Assembly (NCBI GenBank): GCA_012840075.1
Contig: DUMC01000103.1
Location: 1 to 52,964 of the forward strand
Origin: Clostridiaceae bacterium
GTDB lineage: Bacteria; Bacillota; Clostridia; Acetivibrionales; DUMC01
DNA length: 52,964 nucleotides
Reading direction: 5' to 3'
A program made the translations under genes and the position numbers. Shown here piece by piece: positions 8,723 to 17,518 of this stretch (position 1 is the stretch's first letter; each line of letters begins with the position of its first letter). Below the pieces are notes generated by a model that had not been told where the DNA came from, ran no database searches, and worked only from the letters and a program-made list of their open reading frames with translations.

Positions 8723-9463
8723 TTATCCGTGAAGAACTTTAAGAGCATTTTTATAATAAATCATTTCCTTTTCTTCAGGAGTTAGATTAGCCTCTTCCAC
8801 CTGCCCGTAATTTACAAGAAATGAACCTACCATATCCGTTCCGAATACTATTCTCTCAACCCCGATTTGCTCAACGGTGTAATCCAAGTCGTCCCGCCTG
8901 AATATTGACCCTGAAAAATCCACCCATACATTCTTGTATTTCTTTATGCATTTTACCCCATGATAAGCATTTCCACCCAGATGAGCCATTATAAGCCTTG
9001 CTTCAGGATATCTTGATGCCAGGTCCGCAACATGAGTTCCTACTGTTTCATATTCAAGCTGACCTACGGTTTTCTTAAAAGCATGTACTAAAACCGGTAT
9101 ATTATAATCTATGCATTTTTCAACAAGAGGAAATACCCTGGGATCATTGCAAAAAGTGGCTACCCATAATTTCATGCCTTCCATATGATAGTCTTCAATG
9201 CCTTTTCTAAGTACATCCATGCAGTTATCATGTACGGGATTAACATAACAAAAGCCGCCTATCCGTTCAGGCTGCTCTTTTATAAATTTATAAACTTCAT
9301 AATTGAGATAATCGATCTCATCTTTGTCCGGGTAGTGACTCCTTATACCGGAAATGTATACCTTGGAAATATTGTAAAGTTCACATGCTTTAATAATTTC
9401 ACTCTTATTTTCCTCAATCGTTCCACCCCAAATATGTGCATGAATATCGATTAACAAGCACAT
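8723..9463 (-). CDS. Amidohydrolase family metal-dependent hydrolase
   Basis: A 246-residue TIM-barrel hydrolase of the Amidohydro_2 type. The metal-binding set is visible: D-I-H-A-H on the first strand (about residues 6-10), LVHAF (near 127), MAHLGG (near 160) and the terminal aspartate in FGTDMVG (near 208). Members act on lactones, carboxylates and related small molecules. The ATG at 9463 directly follows GGAGGTGA; the spacing is short, so a TTG at 9457 is also possible. It is the first gene of a minus-strand group with the metal-less paralogue and the Gfo/Idh/MocA oxidoreductase. The pathway cannot be fixed from sequence. Confidence 0.8.
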   Translation of the reverse strand: MCLLIDIHAHIWGGTIEENKSEIIKACELYNISKVYISGIRSHYPDKDEIDYLNYEVYKFIKEQPERIGGFCYVNPVHDNCMDVLRKGIEDYHMEGMKLWVATFCNDPRVFPLVEKCIDYNIPVLVHAFKKTVGQLEYETVGTHVADLASRYPEARLIMAHLGGNAYHGVKCIKKYKNVWVDFSGSIFRRDDLDYTVEQIGVERIVFGTDMVGSFLVNYGQVEEANLTPEEKEMIYYKNALKVLHG

Positions 9464-9544
9464 TCACCTCCGGAAATAATTAACTCCCCTTTACGAGAAG
9501 CAAAGCTCTCCTTTATTCACATTATATACTTTTTTAATTAATTT

Positions 9545-9808
9545 TTATATATCTTCTTTATTAAGTTCTAAATACATATTATGGAGTTCATCTATTTTTT
9601 TACTCATAAATATAATTTCTTCATCAATTTCAAAATTTTTACTGAATAGTATGTCATCTAGTTCTTTTCTTAAAGTTTCAATTTCTTTCAATATCTCTTT
9701 TAATATCTCTTTCTTGTGGCCTTCTCCTATTATTTCTTCTTTTATGATCTCTTTAACACCTTTGTCATTTGGATTTTTTTTGTCATCCTTGCTGCCATTT
9801 GTACTCAT
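9545..9808 (-). CDS. Spo0E-like small protein (putative Spo0A~P phosphatase)
   Basis: The C-terminal part, IETLRKELDDIL followed about 13 residues later by EEIIFMSKKIDELHNMYLE, has the two-helix pattern of the Spo0E-like family, whose signature is S-Q-E-L-D followed by a leucine. Here the motif reads S-K-K-I-D, so the glutamine and glutamate are changed. Family members dephosphorylate Spo0A~P and delay sporulation. The N-terminal 40 residues are charged and repetitive (KEI/KEEI). I chose the ATG at 9808 because GAGG lies eight bases before it; an in-frame ATG at 9832 has no clear binding site. It stands alone and diverges from the ferredoxin gene. With the motif changed, phosphatase activity is uncertain. 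Confidence 0.6.
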   Translation of the reverse strand: MSTNGSKDDKKNPNDKGVKEIIKEEIIGEGHKKEILKEILKEIETLRKELDDILFSKNFEIDEEIIFMSKKIDELHNMYLELNKEDI

Positions 9809-10341
<533 letters not shown>

Positions 10342-10411
10342 AGTAATTGTTTTATTTTGCTCATTGAGCTTGTCTCCGCTCAAAGAACCATAACCCCAAA
10401 AGGATTATTTG

Positions 10412-10449
10412 AAAGAATATGGTACAAACGCCATATTCTTTTATTTTCT
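10412..10449 (+). terminator. Rho-independent terminator after ferredoxin gene
   Basis: AAAGAATATGG (10412-10422) pairs perfectly with CCATATTCTTT (10431-10441) around an 8-nt loop, followed by TATTTTCTT. The 11-bp stem and the T-rich end fit a terminator for the ferredoxin transcript. Confidence 0.8.
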
Positions 10450-10511
10450 TAGCTGTTTTTCTTTTTTCTCTTATCTTTCTTTACTTTGTTTTCGTTCTAG
10501 TTATTTCCGTT

Positions 10512-11288
10512 TTATATCACCGTTGCATTCAATAGTTCCTTCATTTCCATAGCATTACGGATCGCCTTACCAACAGGATGATTGTTAAAAGCGATGATAG
10601 TTATATCTGAGTAATTGCTTACCTGGTGTATTCTTGGCAGCCATTCCGACAATTCTTCCTTGCTGTACAAGTAGTTGTATCTTTCCGATTCCTCGTTAGA
10701 GTACCATTTTTCCTTGTTTCTTCCATGCATTCTTATGTATGATATACTAGACGTTACAGCCAGCACAGGTCCAATGAGACCTCTTATTCTAGGTTCATCT
10801 ACACATACGAAACCAACATTTTCTTTCTTTAATAATTCAATCACATCTTTTCTAATCCAGTTTATATTCCTGAATTCAATGCATAGCTCAATTCCTTCAA
10901 ACCAGGACCTTAGAGTTTTGATATAATCTATATTTTCTTGCTTGTAATTAAATGAATACGGAAGCTGTGCCAACAGGCATAAAAGCTTTCTGCTTTCGAT
11001 AATGGGTTTGACTGAATTCACGAATTTTTCCGCATCTGCCTTGGATAAATCCCTTTTATGAGTAAAACCCCCATATAACTTTACTGCAAACTTAAAGTTA
11101 TCAGGAGTTTTATTATTCAAGCTCCCAAAAAGTTTTACGGAAGGCATGTGATAATAAGTAGAATTTAATTCCGTAAAATCAAAAAATCTAGAATAGTATT
11201 CCAGCATGTCACTTTTTTTAATGCCTTGAGGATAAAAAGGACCTATCCAATCAATATATGAGAATCCTGAAGTTCCAACATAAATCAT
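10512..11288 (-). CDS. DUF72 family protein (YecE-like)
   Basis: A 258-residue protein that begins MIYVGTSGFSYIDWIGPFYP, the standard opening of DUF72 (YecE) proteins, followed by ELNSTYYHMPS, FKFAVKLYGGFTH, ELCIEFRNINW and, near the C terminus, IIAFNNHPVGKAIRNA. The family has a TIM-barrel-like fold and no settled biochemical role. Length is normal. It is a single gene on the minus strand between two convergent or divergent neighbours, with a good ATG start. Confidence 0.9.
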   Translation of the reverse strand: MIYVGTSGFSYIDWIGPFYPQGIKKSDMLEYYSRFFDFTELNSTYYHMPSVKLFGSLNNKTPDNFKFAVKLYGGFTHKRDLSKADAEKFVNSVKPIIESRKLLCLLAQLPYSFNYKQENIDYIKTLRSWFEGIELCIEFRNINWIRKDVIELLKKENVGFVCVDEPRIRGLIGPVLAVTSSISYIRMHGRNKEKWYSNEESERYNYLYSKEELSEWLPRIHQVSNYSDITIIAFNNHPVGKAIRNAMEMKELLNATVI

Positions 11289-11589
11289 CTTTTGCTTTCC
11301 TCCGAATCATACAATATTTCCAAGGTTCAATTATTTCTTAACGGAACTATAGCCGATTCATCGTAAAATTATTATTGACATAATATAAATAATTTTAAAT
11401 TTACAATAAAAGCACAATTCAAATACCTTATTAATATAATACTACCAGATAAGAATTATGTATACGGATATTGTTTAATATTATCTTATTTTTTATTTGT
11501 GTAATATATATTCTTTAACTGAGCCCAATAACTCTAATGGCACTAACATAAAAATACAAACTTAAATTAACATAAGGGAGTGACAATAT
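11289..11589. other. Divergent region upstream of cwlJ
   Basis: About 300 bp between the DUF72 gene and cwlJ. A TTGACA lies at about 11376-11381 without a convincing -10 at 16-18 bp. A sporulation sigma factor promoter for cwlJ is expected here but I could not identify one securely. Confidence 0.35.
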
Positions 11590-12033
11590 ATGCCAATGTC
11601 CGATAGAGAATTATTTGCAAGATTAATCAGATGTGAAGCAGAAGGAGAAGGTATTGACGGAATGCAAGCTGTTGCAACTGTTGTTATGAACAGGGTTCAT
11701 GTTCCATATGGTGAATACTTGAGAACGGGACAAGGAAATCTTCGAAGAGTTATAGAACAACCTTATCAATTTACTTGTATGCTTACCAGGGTATATGGAC
11801 AAGACAACCTACAAAATGTTTATAATATTCCGGCTGAACAAATTCATTATGAAATAGCTGATTGGGCTTTAGCGGGGAACAAACATCCGGGTGCCGGTGA
11901 TTGCTTATGGTATATGAATCCTTTTAGTGAAATTTGTCCCCGTACTTTTCCTCGCACAGGTACAGGCACCTTATTTAACAGGATTAATCAGCATTGCTTT
12001 TACACACCAACATCATTGTATGCTCAGACATAA
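11590..12033 (+). CDS. cwlJ: Spore cortex-lytic enzyme CwlJ
   Basis: A 147-residue Hydrolase_2 (SleB/CwlJ) domain and nothing else, without a signal peptide, as is typical for CwlJ. The segment LIRCEAEGEGIDGMQAVATVVMNRV carries the likely catalytic glutamate at residue 16 within CEAEGE. DCLWYMNPFSE near residue 118 matches the family's W-Y-x-N-P motif. CwlJ degrades cortex peptidoglycan during germination and sits in the spore coat. A GGGAGTGA lies before the ATG at 11590. The next gene, 31 bp on, is gerQ, whose product anchors CwlJ in the coat of Bacillus spores, so the pair is a functional operon. Confidence 0.93.
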   Translation: MPMSDRELFARLIRCEAEGEGIDGMQAVATVVMNRVHVPYGEYLRTGQGNLRRVIEQPYQFTCMLTRVYGQDNLQNVYNIPAEQIHYEIADWALAGNKHPGAGDCLWYMNPFSEICPRTFPRTGTGTLFNRINQHCFYTPTSLYAQT

Positions 12034-12064
12034 TTTTTATGAAAAATTAAAAAATTGAGAAAGG

Positions 12065-12541
12065 ATGTTATATATGAATAATTCAAGAAATTGTTTTGGT
12101 AGCAATATGTCACAAATACCGGTAACTCAATACACACCTAATTTAACTACCCAAGGTTATAAACCAATGGGAACCTCTCCCGGAAGCACTCCGGTACCAA
12201 TATCTGCTTTACCTACGGGCGTACCGGTCGGACCTGCATATAACGGTATAACTGCCGTCCCTAACGGGTTAACTACCCTACCGCCGGTTTCCGGAACCGT
12301 AAGCGGGGCACAGGCACCCCAAACAGTCCAAAGCCCCTTTTATCTAGCGGGATTTTTGAGAAGCCATATTGGTCAAAGAATGAGAGTAGAGTTTTTAATA
12401 GGAACTTCAGGAGCTTTGGTTGACAGAATCGGTACTCTTGTAGATGTAGGTGCAAGTTATATAGTTTTGGAGCCTGTAGATTCTGATGATTTAATAGTAG
12501 CTGATCTTTACTCAATAAAATTTGTTACAATTTACAGATGA
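12065..12541 (+). CDS. gerQ: Spore coat protein GerQ
   Basis: A 158-residue protein. The last 70 residues (LAGFLRSHIGQRMRVEFLIG through LYSIKFVTIYR) match the GerQ (YwdL) domain. The first 85 residues are rich in Pro, Thr, Gly and Val (PVPISALPTGVPVGP), like the low-complexity N terminus of known GerQ proteins, which is cross-linked into the coat. In Bacillus GerQ is needed for CwlJ to be placed in the spore, and the adjacency to cwlJ supports that role here. The frame opens at TTG/ATG codons near 12065-12074; the ATG at 12074 follows GAAAGGATG and may be the actual start. A strong terminator follows. Confidence 0.9.
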   Translation: MLYMNNSRNCFGSNMSQIPVTQYTPNLTTQGYKPMGTSPGSTPVPISALPTGVPVGPAYNGITAVPNGLTTLPPVSGTVSGAQAPQTVQSPFYLAGFLRSHIGQRMRVEFLIGTSGALVDRIGTLVDVGASYIVLEPVDSDDLIVADLYSIKFVTIYR

Positions 12542-12593
12542 TTTATTATCTAATTAATCTGAACAGTAAGGCTTCTGCAAACTGTAAACCTCC

Positions 12594-12630
12594 GGGTGTA
12601 TTATACAAATACACCCAGCCCTCTTTTTCT
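12594..12630 (+). terminator. Terminator of the cwlJ-gerQ operon
   Basis: GGGTGTATT (12594-12602) pairs perfectly with AATACACCC (12608-12616) around a 5-nt loop, and the sequence then runs into CTCTTTTTCTT. A clear intrinsic terminator 50 bp after gerQ. Confidence 0.85.
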
Positions 12631-12819
12631 TAATTTCAGTATTAATTTCTATCACTTTTTTCTCACCATATTACCTCTTTCTCAGCCCATCAAATGGTTT
12701 AATTTTCCATCAATTCATTATGTTAATGGAAATAACTTCATAATTTAAATTTTTTACGGAAAATAGCTTTTTTTTCAAAATAATAATTGCCTGGTGTTAA
12801 ATTTATTATATAATTTAAA

Positions 12820-12850
12820 TGTTAACCTATTAAAGTGTTAACCTATTAAA
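12820..12850 (+). repeat. Direct repeat TGTTAACCTATTAAA x2
   Basis: A perfect 15-bp direct repeat, 12820-12834 and 12836-12850, separated by one base. Each copy holds the palindrome GTTAAC. It lies about 230 bp before livJ and just upstream of the inverted repeat at 12866-12925, so it may be part of a regulatory region. Confidence 0.6.
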
Positions 12851-12865
12851 TTGCAATACTTTAAG

Positions 12866-12935
12866 TTGCTGTGTGCAATGGTTACGGAACATTGTTGAAC
12901 ATTGTTTGACAATTGCATGCAGCAATAAGTATTGA
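12866..12935 (+). promoter_or_regulatory. Inverted repeat around a tandem decamer, overlapping a candidate livJ promoter
   Basis: TTGCTGTGTGCAAT (12866-12879) faces ATTGCATGCAGCAA (12912-12925), a 14-position stem with two G-T pairs in its middle. The loop contains two perfect tandem copies of GAACATTGTT (12887-12896 and 12897-12906). A TTGACA (12906-12911) lies at the loop/right-arm boundary and TATTGA follows 18 bp later, so the right arm covers a possible promoter spacer. It could be an operator or a structured leader for the livJ transporter gene. The role is inferred. Confidence 0.45.
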
Positions 12936-12954
12936 GTTATGTGTTATATTATTA

Positions 12955-13046
12955 TTGTAAGTATTAAGCATTATTAAATACTAAGTATTATTAAGTATTA
13001 TTATGTATTATTAAATACTTAAGTATTAAGTATTAAGTATTAAAAA
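12955..13046 (+). repeat. Degenerate TAAGTATTA tandem repeats in livJ leader
   Basis: About ten imperfect copies of TAAGTATTA / TATTATTAAA run without interruption from about 12955 to 13046, ending 10 bp before the livJ ribosome binding site (GAGGAGGAT). Such slippage-prone DNA within a 5' leader could vary in length between strains. Confidence 0.65.
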
Positions 13047-13071
13047 TAATTTATGAGGAGGATCAAACAAC

Positions 13072-14238
13072 ATGATAAATAAAGCAAAGAAAATATTCGC
13101 TTTCTTTCTCATGGTAAGCATGGTTGCTGTATTTTTTGCAGGCTGTACCGTCAGTCAATCTTCGTCAAATGAAATCAAAATAGGTTTAAACTACGAGCTT
13201 TCCGGTAAAGTTGCTTCTTACGGTAACAGTTCAGTCGACGGTATATTGCTGGCTTTTGAAAAAATCAATGAGGCAGGCGGAGTTCTCGGCAAGAAAATCA
13301 ATCCCATAAAGATGGACAATAAATCAGATTCAGCCGAAGCAACCAGTGTTGCTACAAGGCTTGCAACACAAGAGAAGGTAGTTGCAATTCTCGGTCCTGC
13401 AACATCGGGTGCATTTAAAGCCACCATCCCCGTTGCAACCAAGAATAAAATACCGGTACTTTCAGCATCTACTACCGCTGATGATGTTACAGTAGATGAA
13501 AACGGAGTAAAAGAATTTGCTTTCAAGATTTGTTTCAATGACAATTTCCAAGGAACTGTAATGGCTAAGTTTGCATTGGAAAAACTAAATGCAAAATCCG
13601 CAGTTATTATTTTTGATAACTCAAGTGATTATAGTATAGGTCTTTCCAAGAGCTTTAAAGAAACATTCACCAACGGTGGCGGAAAGATCGTAACTGAAGA
13701 GGCTTATGTAGCAGGAGATACTGACTTTAATGCAATCCTCACCAAGATCAAAAGTATGGATTTTGACATAATATATATTCCAGGTTATTATGAAGAAGTA
13801 GGTCTTATAATCAAGCAAGCAAGAGCTCTTGAAATTAATGTACCGGTTCTTGGCGGAGACGGCTTTGACTCTCCTCAACTTGCTGAACTTGCAGGAAAAG
13901 AAGCATTAAACCAAGTATATTTCTCCAACCATTATTCTTCACTCTATGAAAATCCAAAAGTTACCGATTTCATTGAGAGCTTCAAAGCTAAGTATAATAA
14001 AGAACCTGATGCATTCGCAGCTTTGGGTTATGACCTTGGATATTTTATAGCTGATGCTATACAAAGAGCAGGTACCACGGATACTGTTAAAATTAAGGAT
14101 GCATTAGAAGCAACCCAAAACTTCGAAGGTGTTACAGGAACCATATCAATTGATGAAAATCATAATGCTGTAAAATCAGCTATAATTATCGAATTAAAAG
14201 ACGGAGAACAAGCAAGCGCTATAAAATATGATCCGTAA
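13072..14238 (+). CDS. livJ: Branched-chain amino acid ABC transporter, substrate-binding lipoprotein
   Basis: A 388-residue Leu/Ile/Val-binding protein of the periplasmic-binding-protein type I fold (Peripla_BP_6). The N terminus is a lipoprotein signal: KKIFAFFLMVSMVAVFFAGC, with the lipobox FAGC putting the lipid on Cys-25. IKIGLNYELSGKVASYGNSS and VAILGPATSGAFKA are typical family segments. It captures the amino acid outside the membrane and delivers it to LivHM. GAGGAGGAT precedes the ATG. A terminator-like hairpin and 530 bp separate it from livH, a usual way to make the binding protein in excess over the membrane parts. Confidence 0.92.
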   Translation: MINKAKKIFAFFLMVSMVAVFFAGCTVSQSSSNEIKIGLNYELSGKVASYGNSSVDGILLAFEKINEAGGVLGKKINPIKMDNKSDSAEATSVATRLATQEKVVAILGPATSGAFKATIPVATKNKIPVLSASTTADDVTVDENGVKEFAFKICFNDNFQGTVMAKFALEKLNAKSAVIIFDNSSDYSIGLSKSFKETFTNGGGKIVTEEAYVAGDTDFNAILTKIKSMDFDIIYIPGYYEEVGLIIKQARALEINVPVLGGDGFDSPQLAELAGKEALNQVYFSNHYSSLYENPKVTDFIESFKAKYNKEPDAFAALGYDLGYFIADAIQRAGTTDTVKIKDALEATQNFEGVTGTISIDENHNAVKSAIIIELKDGEQASAIKYDP

Positions 14239-14770
14239 TTTGAATATGTTCCCCATTACATGGATTAGTGCTTAGGTAGCAATTAAATTTTAATCATAAT
14301 TCAATAAGCATAAAGAACCTGAGAGCTAATAATATTGAATATTGTTAAAAATTTAATAAAATGATCCTGAGGGACTAGAAATAAATGAGAGGGCTAACCT
14401 CTCATTTATTTTATTAATTTGCAATTATCAATTTGTATCAATTTGCAACTATCAACTTTTTGATATACTTCCAATATAACTTATTTTTATATTAATTAAC
14501 TGAACTTTTTTAATATATAAGTTATTTTTTTGTTGCCATTTATCATTTATTTCTGAAAACATAAAAATCACCTTTTAAATTTAATCAAAAAAATATATAA
14601 TATTTTTAAAAACAAACATGTGAGATATTCAAATTTTTTTGTTCTTTTGGTTTAATAAAAATAAGAAAATTTTATTTTATATTTATTATATAAGTGGGTA
14701 CTCGCCAAATACCGGTTGGTTGATAGCAGTCCCTTTATATAATAAACCTGTTATTTAGGAGGGTTAAACA
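14239..14770 (+). other. livJ-livH intergenic region
   Basis: The 530-bp gap contains the hairpin at 14379-14411 and, beyond it, AT-rich DNA leading to the livH ribosome binding site AGGAGGG at 14757. GAAAATTTTATTTT near 14666 is faintly like half of a CodY box, but too weak to call. No small gene was found. Confidence 0.4.
14379..14420 (+). terminator. Strong hairpin between livJ and livH
   Basis: AAATAAATGAGAGG (14379-14392) pairs perfectly over 14 bp with CCTCTCATTTATTT (14398-14411) around GCTAA, followed by TATTAATTT. It probably ends most livJ transcripts, or protects the livJ message as a processed 3' end. Confidence 0.8.
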
Positions 14771-15652
14771 TTGGCAGAGTTTATTCAACAGTTAATTAAC
14801 GGTCTTTCTCTTGGTAGTATATATGCCCTAATTGCGTTAGGATATACTATGGTTTATGGAATTATAAAACTGATTAATTTTGCCCACGGAGATATTTACA
14901 TGATAGGCGCATATGTAGGATATATATGTATAAAATACCTTAATTTAGGATTCTTTCCTGCACTCATAATCTCAATGATAACATGCTCACTACTTGGCAT
15001 TATAATTGAGAAAATAGCCTACAAGCCACTTAGAAACGCAACAAGGATAGCAGCACTGATAACTGCCATAGCAGTTTCTCTTTTCCTTGAATATACGACT
15101 ATGTTTATTGCAGGCGCTACAGTAAGGACCTATCCGCAAATTTTAGGAAATATAACATTTAAGCCCATGGAGGGTGTTATTGTAAATATCCAGCAAATAT
15201 TCATATTTGCCGTAACTATCGTACTAATGACTGTACTGCAATTCATAGTACATAAGACAAAAGTCGGAAAAGCTATGAGGGCAGTTTCTTCAGATAAGGA
15301 TGCAGCACAACTTATGGGTATTAACACTGATAAAGTTATATCCTATACTTTTGCAATCGGTTCCGCTCTTGCAGGTGCTGCAGGCATACTTGTCGGAATT
15401 TACTATAACACAATCAATCCTTTAATGGGTATGCTTCCCGGTCTTAAAGCCTTTGTTGCGGCAGTTTTCGGAGGAATAGGAATAATTCCGGGAGCCTTAA
15501 TCGGCGGTATAACCATCGGTGTAATAGAAACAATGGTCAGCGGTTATGGAAGCTCTCTATATAAAGACGCCGTTGCCTTTGCTATACTAATTCTTGTATT
15601 GTTGATAAAACCTTCGGGACTACTTGGTAAAAACACACGTGAGAAAGTGTAG
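14771..15652 (+). CDS. livH: Branched-chain amino acid ABC transporter permease LivH
   Basis: A 293-residue BPD_transp_2 permease with about eight helices. The opening FIQQLINGLSLGSIYALIALGYTMVYGIIKLINFAHGD is the hallmark of LivH, and LPGLKAFVAAVFGGIGIIPGALIGG near the C terminus is the loop that contacts the ATPase. The start is TTG at 14771, seven bases after AGGAGGG. It forms the membrane channel with LivM, whose gene follows after 10 bp. Confidence 0.93.
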   Translation: MAEFIQQLINGLSLGSIYALIALGYTMVYGIIKLINFAHGDIYMIGAYVGYICIKYLNLGFFPALIISMITCSLLGIIIEKIAYKPLRNATRIAALITAIAVSLFLEYTTMFIAGATVRTYPQILGNITFKPMEGVIVNIQQIFIFAVTIVLMTVLQFIVHKTKVGKAMRAVSSDKDAAQLMGINTDKVISYTFAIGSALAGAAGILVGIYYNTINPLMGMLPGLKAFVAAVFGGIGIIPGALIGGITIGVIETMVSGYGSSLYKDAVAFAILILVLLIKPSGLLGKNTREKV

Positions 15653-15662
15653 GTGAAAATTT

Positions 15663-16652
15663 ATGAAATTATCAAAAAATGCGTTAATTTCCACGAAATC
15701 TAACAAAAAATTGATAAACTTCCTGGTAATTATAGCAGTTTACGGGATTGTGCAATTATTAATTTTCTTGGGTATATTGGGTGATTATTATCAGGTTACT
15801 TTAGCTATGATATGCATAAATATTATTTTGGCAGTAAGCCTTAACCTGGTGACAGGTTTCACCGGTCAGTTTTCCTTGGGCCATGCAGGATTCATGGCTA
15901 TAGGTGCTTATACATGCGCTATCATAACAAAAAGGTATGATTCTCCCTTAGCTTTCATAATAGGAATATTTGCTGCAGCAATATTGGCTGCAATAGTAGG
16001 TGTTCTCGTCGGAATACCTACGTTAAGATTAAAAGGAGATTATTTGGCTATTGCTACATTAGGTCTTGCGGAAATAATCAGAATCCTGATTTTAAACTTT
16101 GATAGTTTTACAGGAGGAGCAAGGGGTCTCGGTAGCATACCCCAGTATACTAACTGGACTTGGCTTTATATTTTTACAATAAGTACCATAATCGTTATAA
16201 AAAACTTTATAAATTCATCCCACGGAAGAGCTTGTATATCAATAAGAGAAGATGAAATTGCATCGGAATCCGTTGGAATAAACTTGACCAGATATAAAGT
16301 ATTAGCGTTTGTAATAGGCGCTTTTTTCGCAGGTATTGCAGGCGCTCTTTACTCTTCGTACTTTTATTATATAAAACCGGGCCTTTTTGATTTTATGAAA
16401 TCTATTGATATCTTAGTTATCGTAGTGCTTGGAGGTATGGGGAGCCTGACAGGCTCAATTTTGGCATCCATATTGCTTGCCATAATCTCCACATATCTGC
16501 AATCTTTTGCAGAGCTTAGAATGATCATTTACGCAATACTTCTTTTGTTGATCATGATATTCAGACCACAGGGGTTAATGGGTACGAAAGAGTTCAGTCT
16601 TTCAAAAATATTTAATAAAAAACAAGCCCCGCATGAAAACAGCGCATCCTAG
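15663..16652 (+). CDS. livM: Branched-chain amino acid ABC transporter permease LivM
   Basis: A 329-residue permease with about ten helices. NLVTGFTGQFSLGHAGFMAIGAYT is the typical LivM signature and DILVIVVLGGMGSLTGSILA is the ATPase-coupling loop. It pairs with LivH to make the channel. The ATG at 15663 follows GTGAAAATTT, a modest binding site, and coupling to livH translation is likely because only 10 bp separate the genes. livG begins 74 bp downstream. Confidence 0.93.
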   Translation: MKLSKNALISTKSNKKLINFLVIIAVYGIVQLLIFLGILGDYYQVTLAMICINIILAVSLNLVTGFTGQFSLGHAGFMAIGAYTCAIITKRYDSPLAFIIGIFAAAILAAIVGVLVGIPTLRLKGDYLAIATLGLAEIIRILILNFDSFTGGARGLGSIPQYTNWTWLYIFTISTIIVIKNFINSSHGRACISIREDEIASESVGINLTRYKVLAFVIGAFFAGIAGALYSSYFYYIKPGLFDFMKSIDILVIVVLGGMGSLTGSILASILLAIISTYLQSFAELRMIIYAILLLLIMIFRPQGLMGTKEFSLSKIFNKKQAPHENSAS

Positions 16653-16726
16653 TGCCTAGGTAGAAAAGAGCATCCTGACATCTAAATAAAGGGTAGAAGC
16701 TAATTAAACATAGGAGTGATTATATA

Positions 16727-17518
16727 ATGGCAATAATTACAGTTAAAGATATAACAATGATATTTGGTGGTCTGGCAGCCTTAACAAGTGTTGACTTTTC
16801 ACTGGATAGAGGGGAGCTTGTTGGTCTTATAGGACCTAACGGAGCCGGAAAAACCACGATTTTCAATGTGTTAACCGGAGTATACATGCCAACGTCAGGT
16901 ACTATAGAATACCAACCTAATGAAGACAGTCCTCCAAGGAACATTATTGGGTTAAAACCTCACGCTATATCAAAAATAGGTATAGCAAGGACGTTTCAAA
17001 ATATAAGGTTATTTAAAAACCTAACTGTACTGGATAATATCAGAATAGCCATTCATCAGAATGTAAATTATGGGATTCCTTCAGCATTTTTCAGATTGCC
17101 CTCATTTTATAAAGAAGAAGAAGAAATCCTTAAAAAGACAAAAGAAATATTGGAAATATTCGGACTGGACATGAAGAAAGATGAGCTTGCGAGAAATCTT
17201 CCTTACGGTGAACAAAGAAAACTGGAAATAGCAAGAGCTCTTGCTACAAACCCCAAATTGTTGCTGTTGGATGAACCGGCAGCCGGTATGAATCCGCATG
17301 AAACTGCAGCTTTAACCGAACTTATAAACTGGATTTGGAAAGAGTTTGATCTTTCAATCCTTTTAATAGAACACGATATGTCCCTTGTGATGAAAATTTG
17401 TCAGAGAATAATAGTATTAAATTATGGCATGGTAATAGCTGAAGGAACTCCTGAAGAAATCAGGAATGATCCGAAGGTTATCGAAGCTTACCTTGGAGGT
17501 GATACACTTCATGCTTGA
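16727..17518 (+). CDS. livG: Branched-chain amino acid ABC transporter ATP-binding protein LivG
   Basis: A 263-residue ABC ATPase. Walker A GPNGAGKTT is near residue 38, the signature is degenerate (LPYGEQRKLEIARAL, near 162, as usual for LivG), Walker B LLLLDEPAAGMNP is near 182, and the switch histidine is in LLIEHDM near 213. The C-terminal BCA_ABC_TP_C tail VIEAYLGG is present. GGAGTGATT precedes the ATG. Its last 8 bp overlap livF. Confidence 0.93.
   Translation: MAIITVKDITMIFGGLAALTSVDFSLDRGELVGLIGPNGAGKTTIFNVLTGVYMPTSGTIEYQPNEDSPPRNIIGLKPHAISKIGIARTFQNIRLFKNLTVLDNIRIAIHQNVNYGIPSAFFRLPSFYKEEEEILKKTKEILEIFGLDMKKDELARNLPYGEQRKLEIARALATNPKLLLLDEPAAGMNPHETAALTELINWIWKEFDLSILLIEHDMSLVMKICQRIIVLNYGMVIAEGTPEEIRNDPKVIEAYLGGDTLHA

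Noticed and set aside
14660-14680. CodY box before livH
   Set aside because: Only a half-like GAAAATTTTATTTT match, no better than expected in such AT-rich DNA.
12542-14770. T-box or other amino acid riboswitch before liv genes
   Set aside because: No T-box motif (AGGGUGGNACCGCG-like) and no known aptamer pattern was seen; only the inverted repeat and terminators remain.
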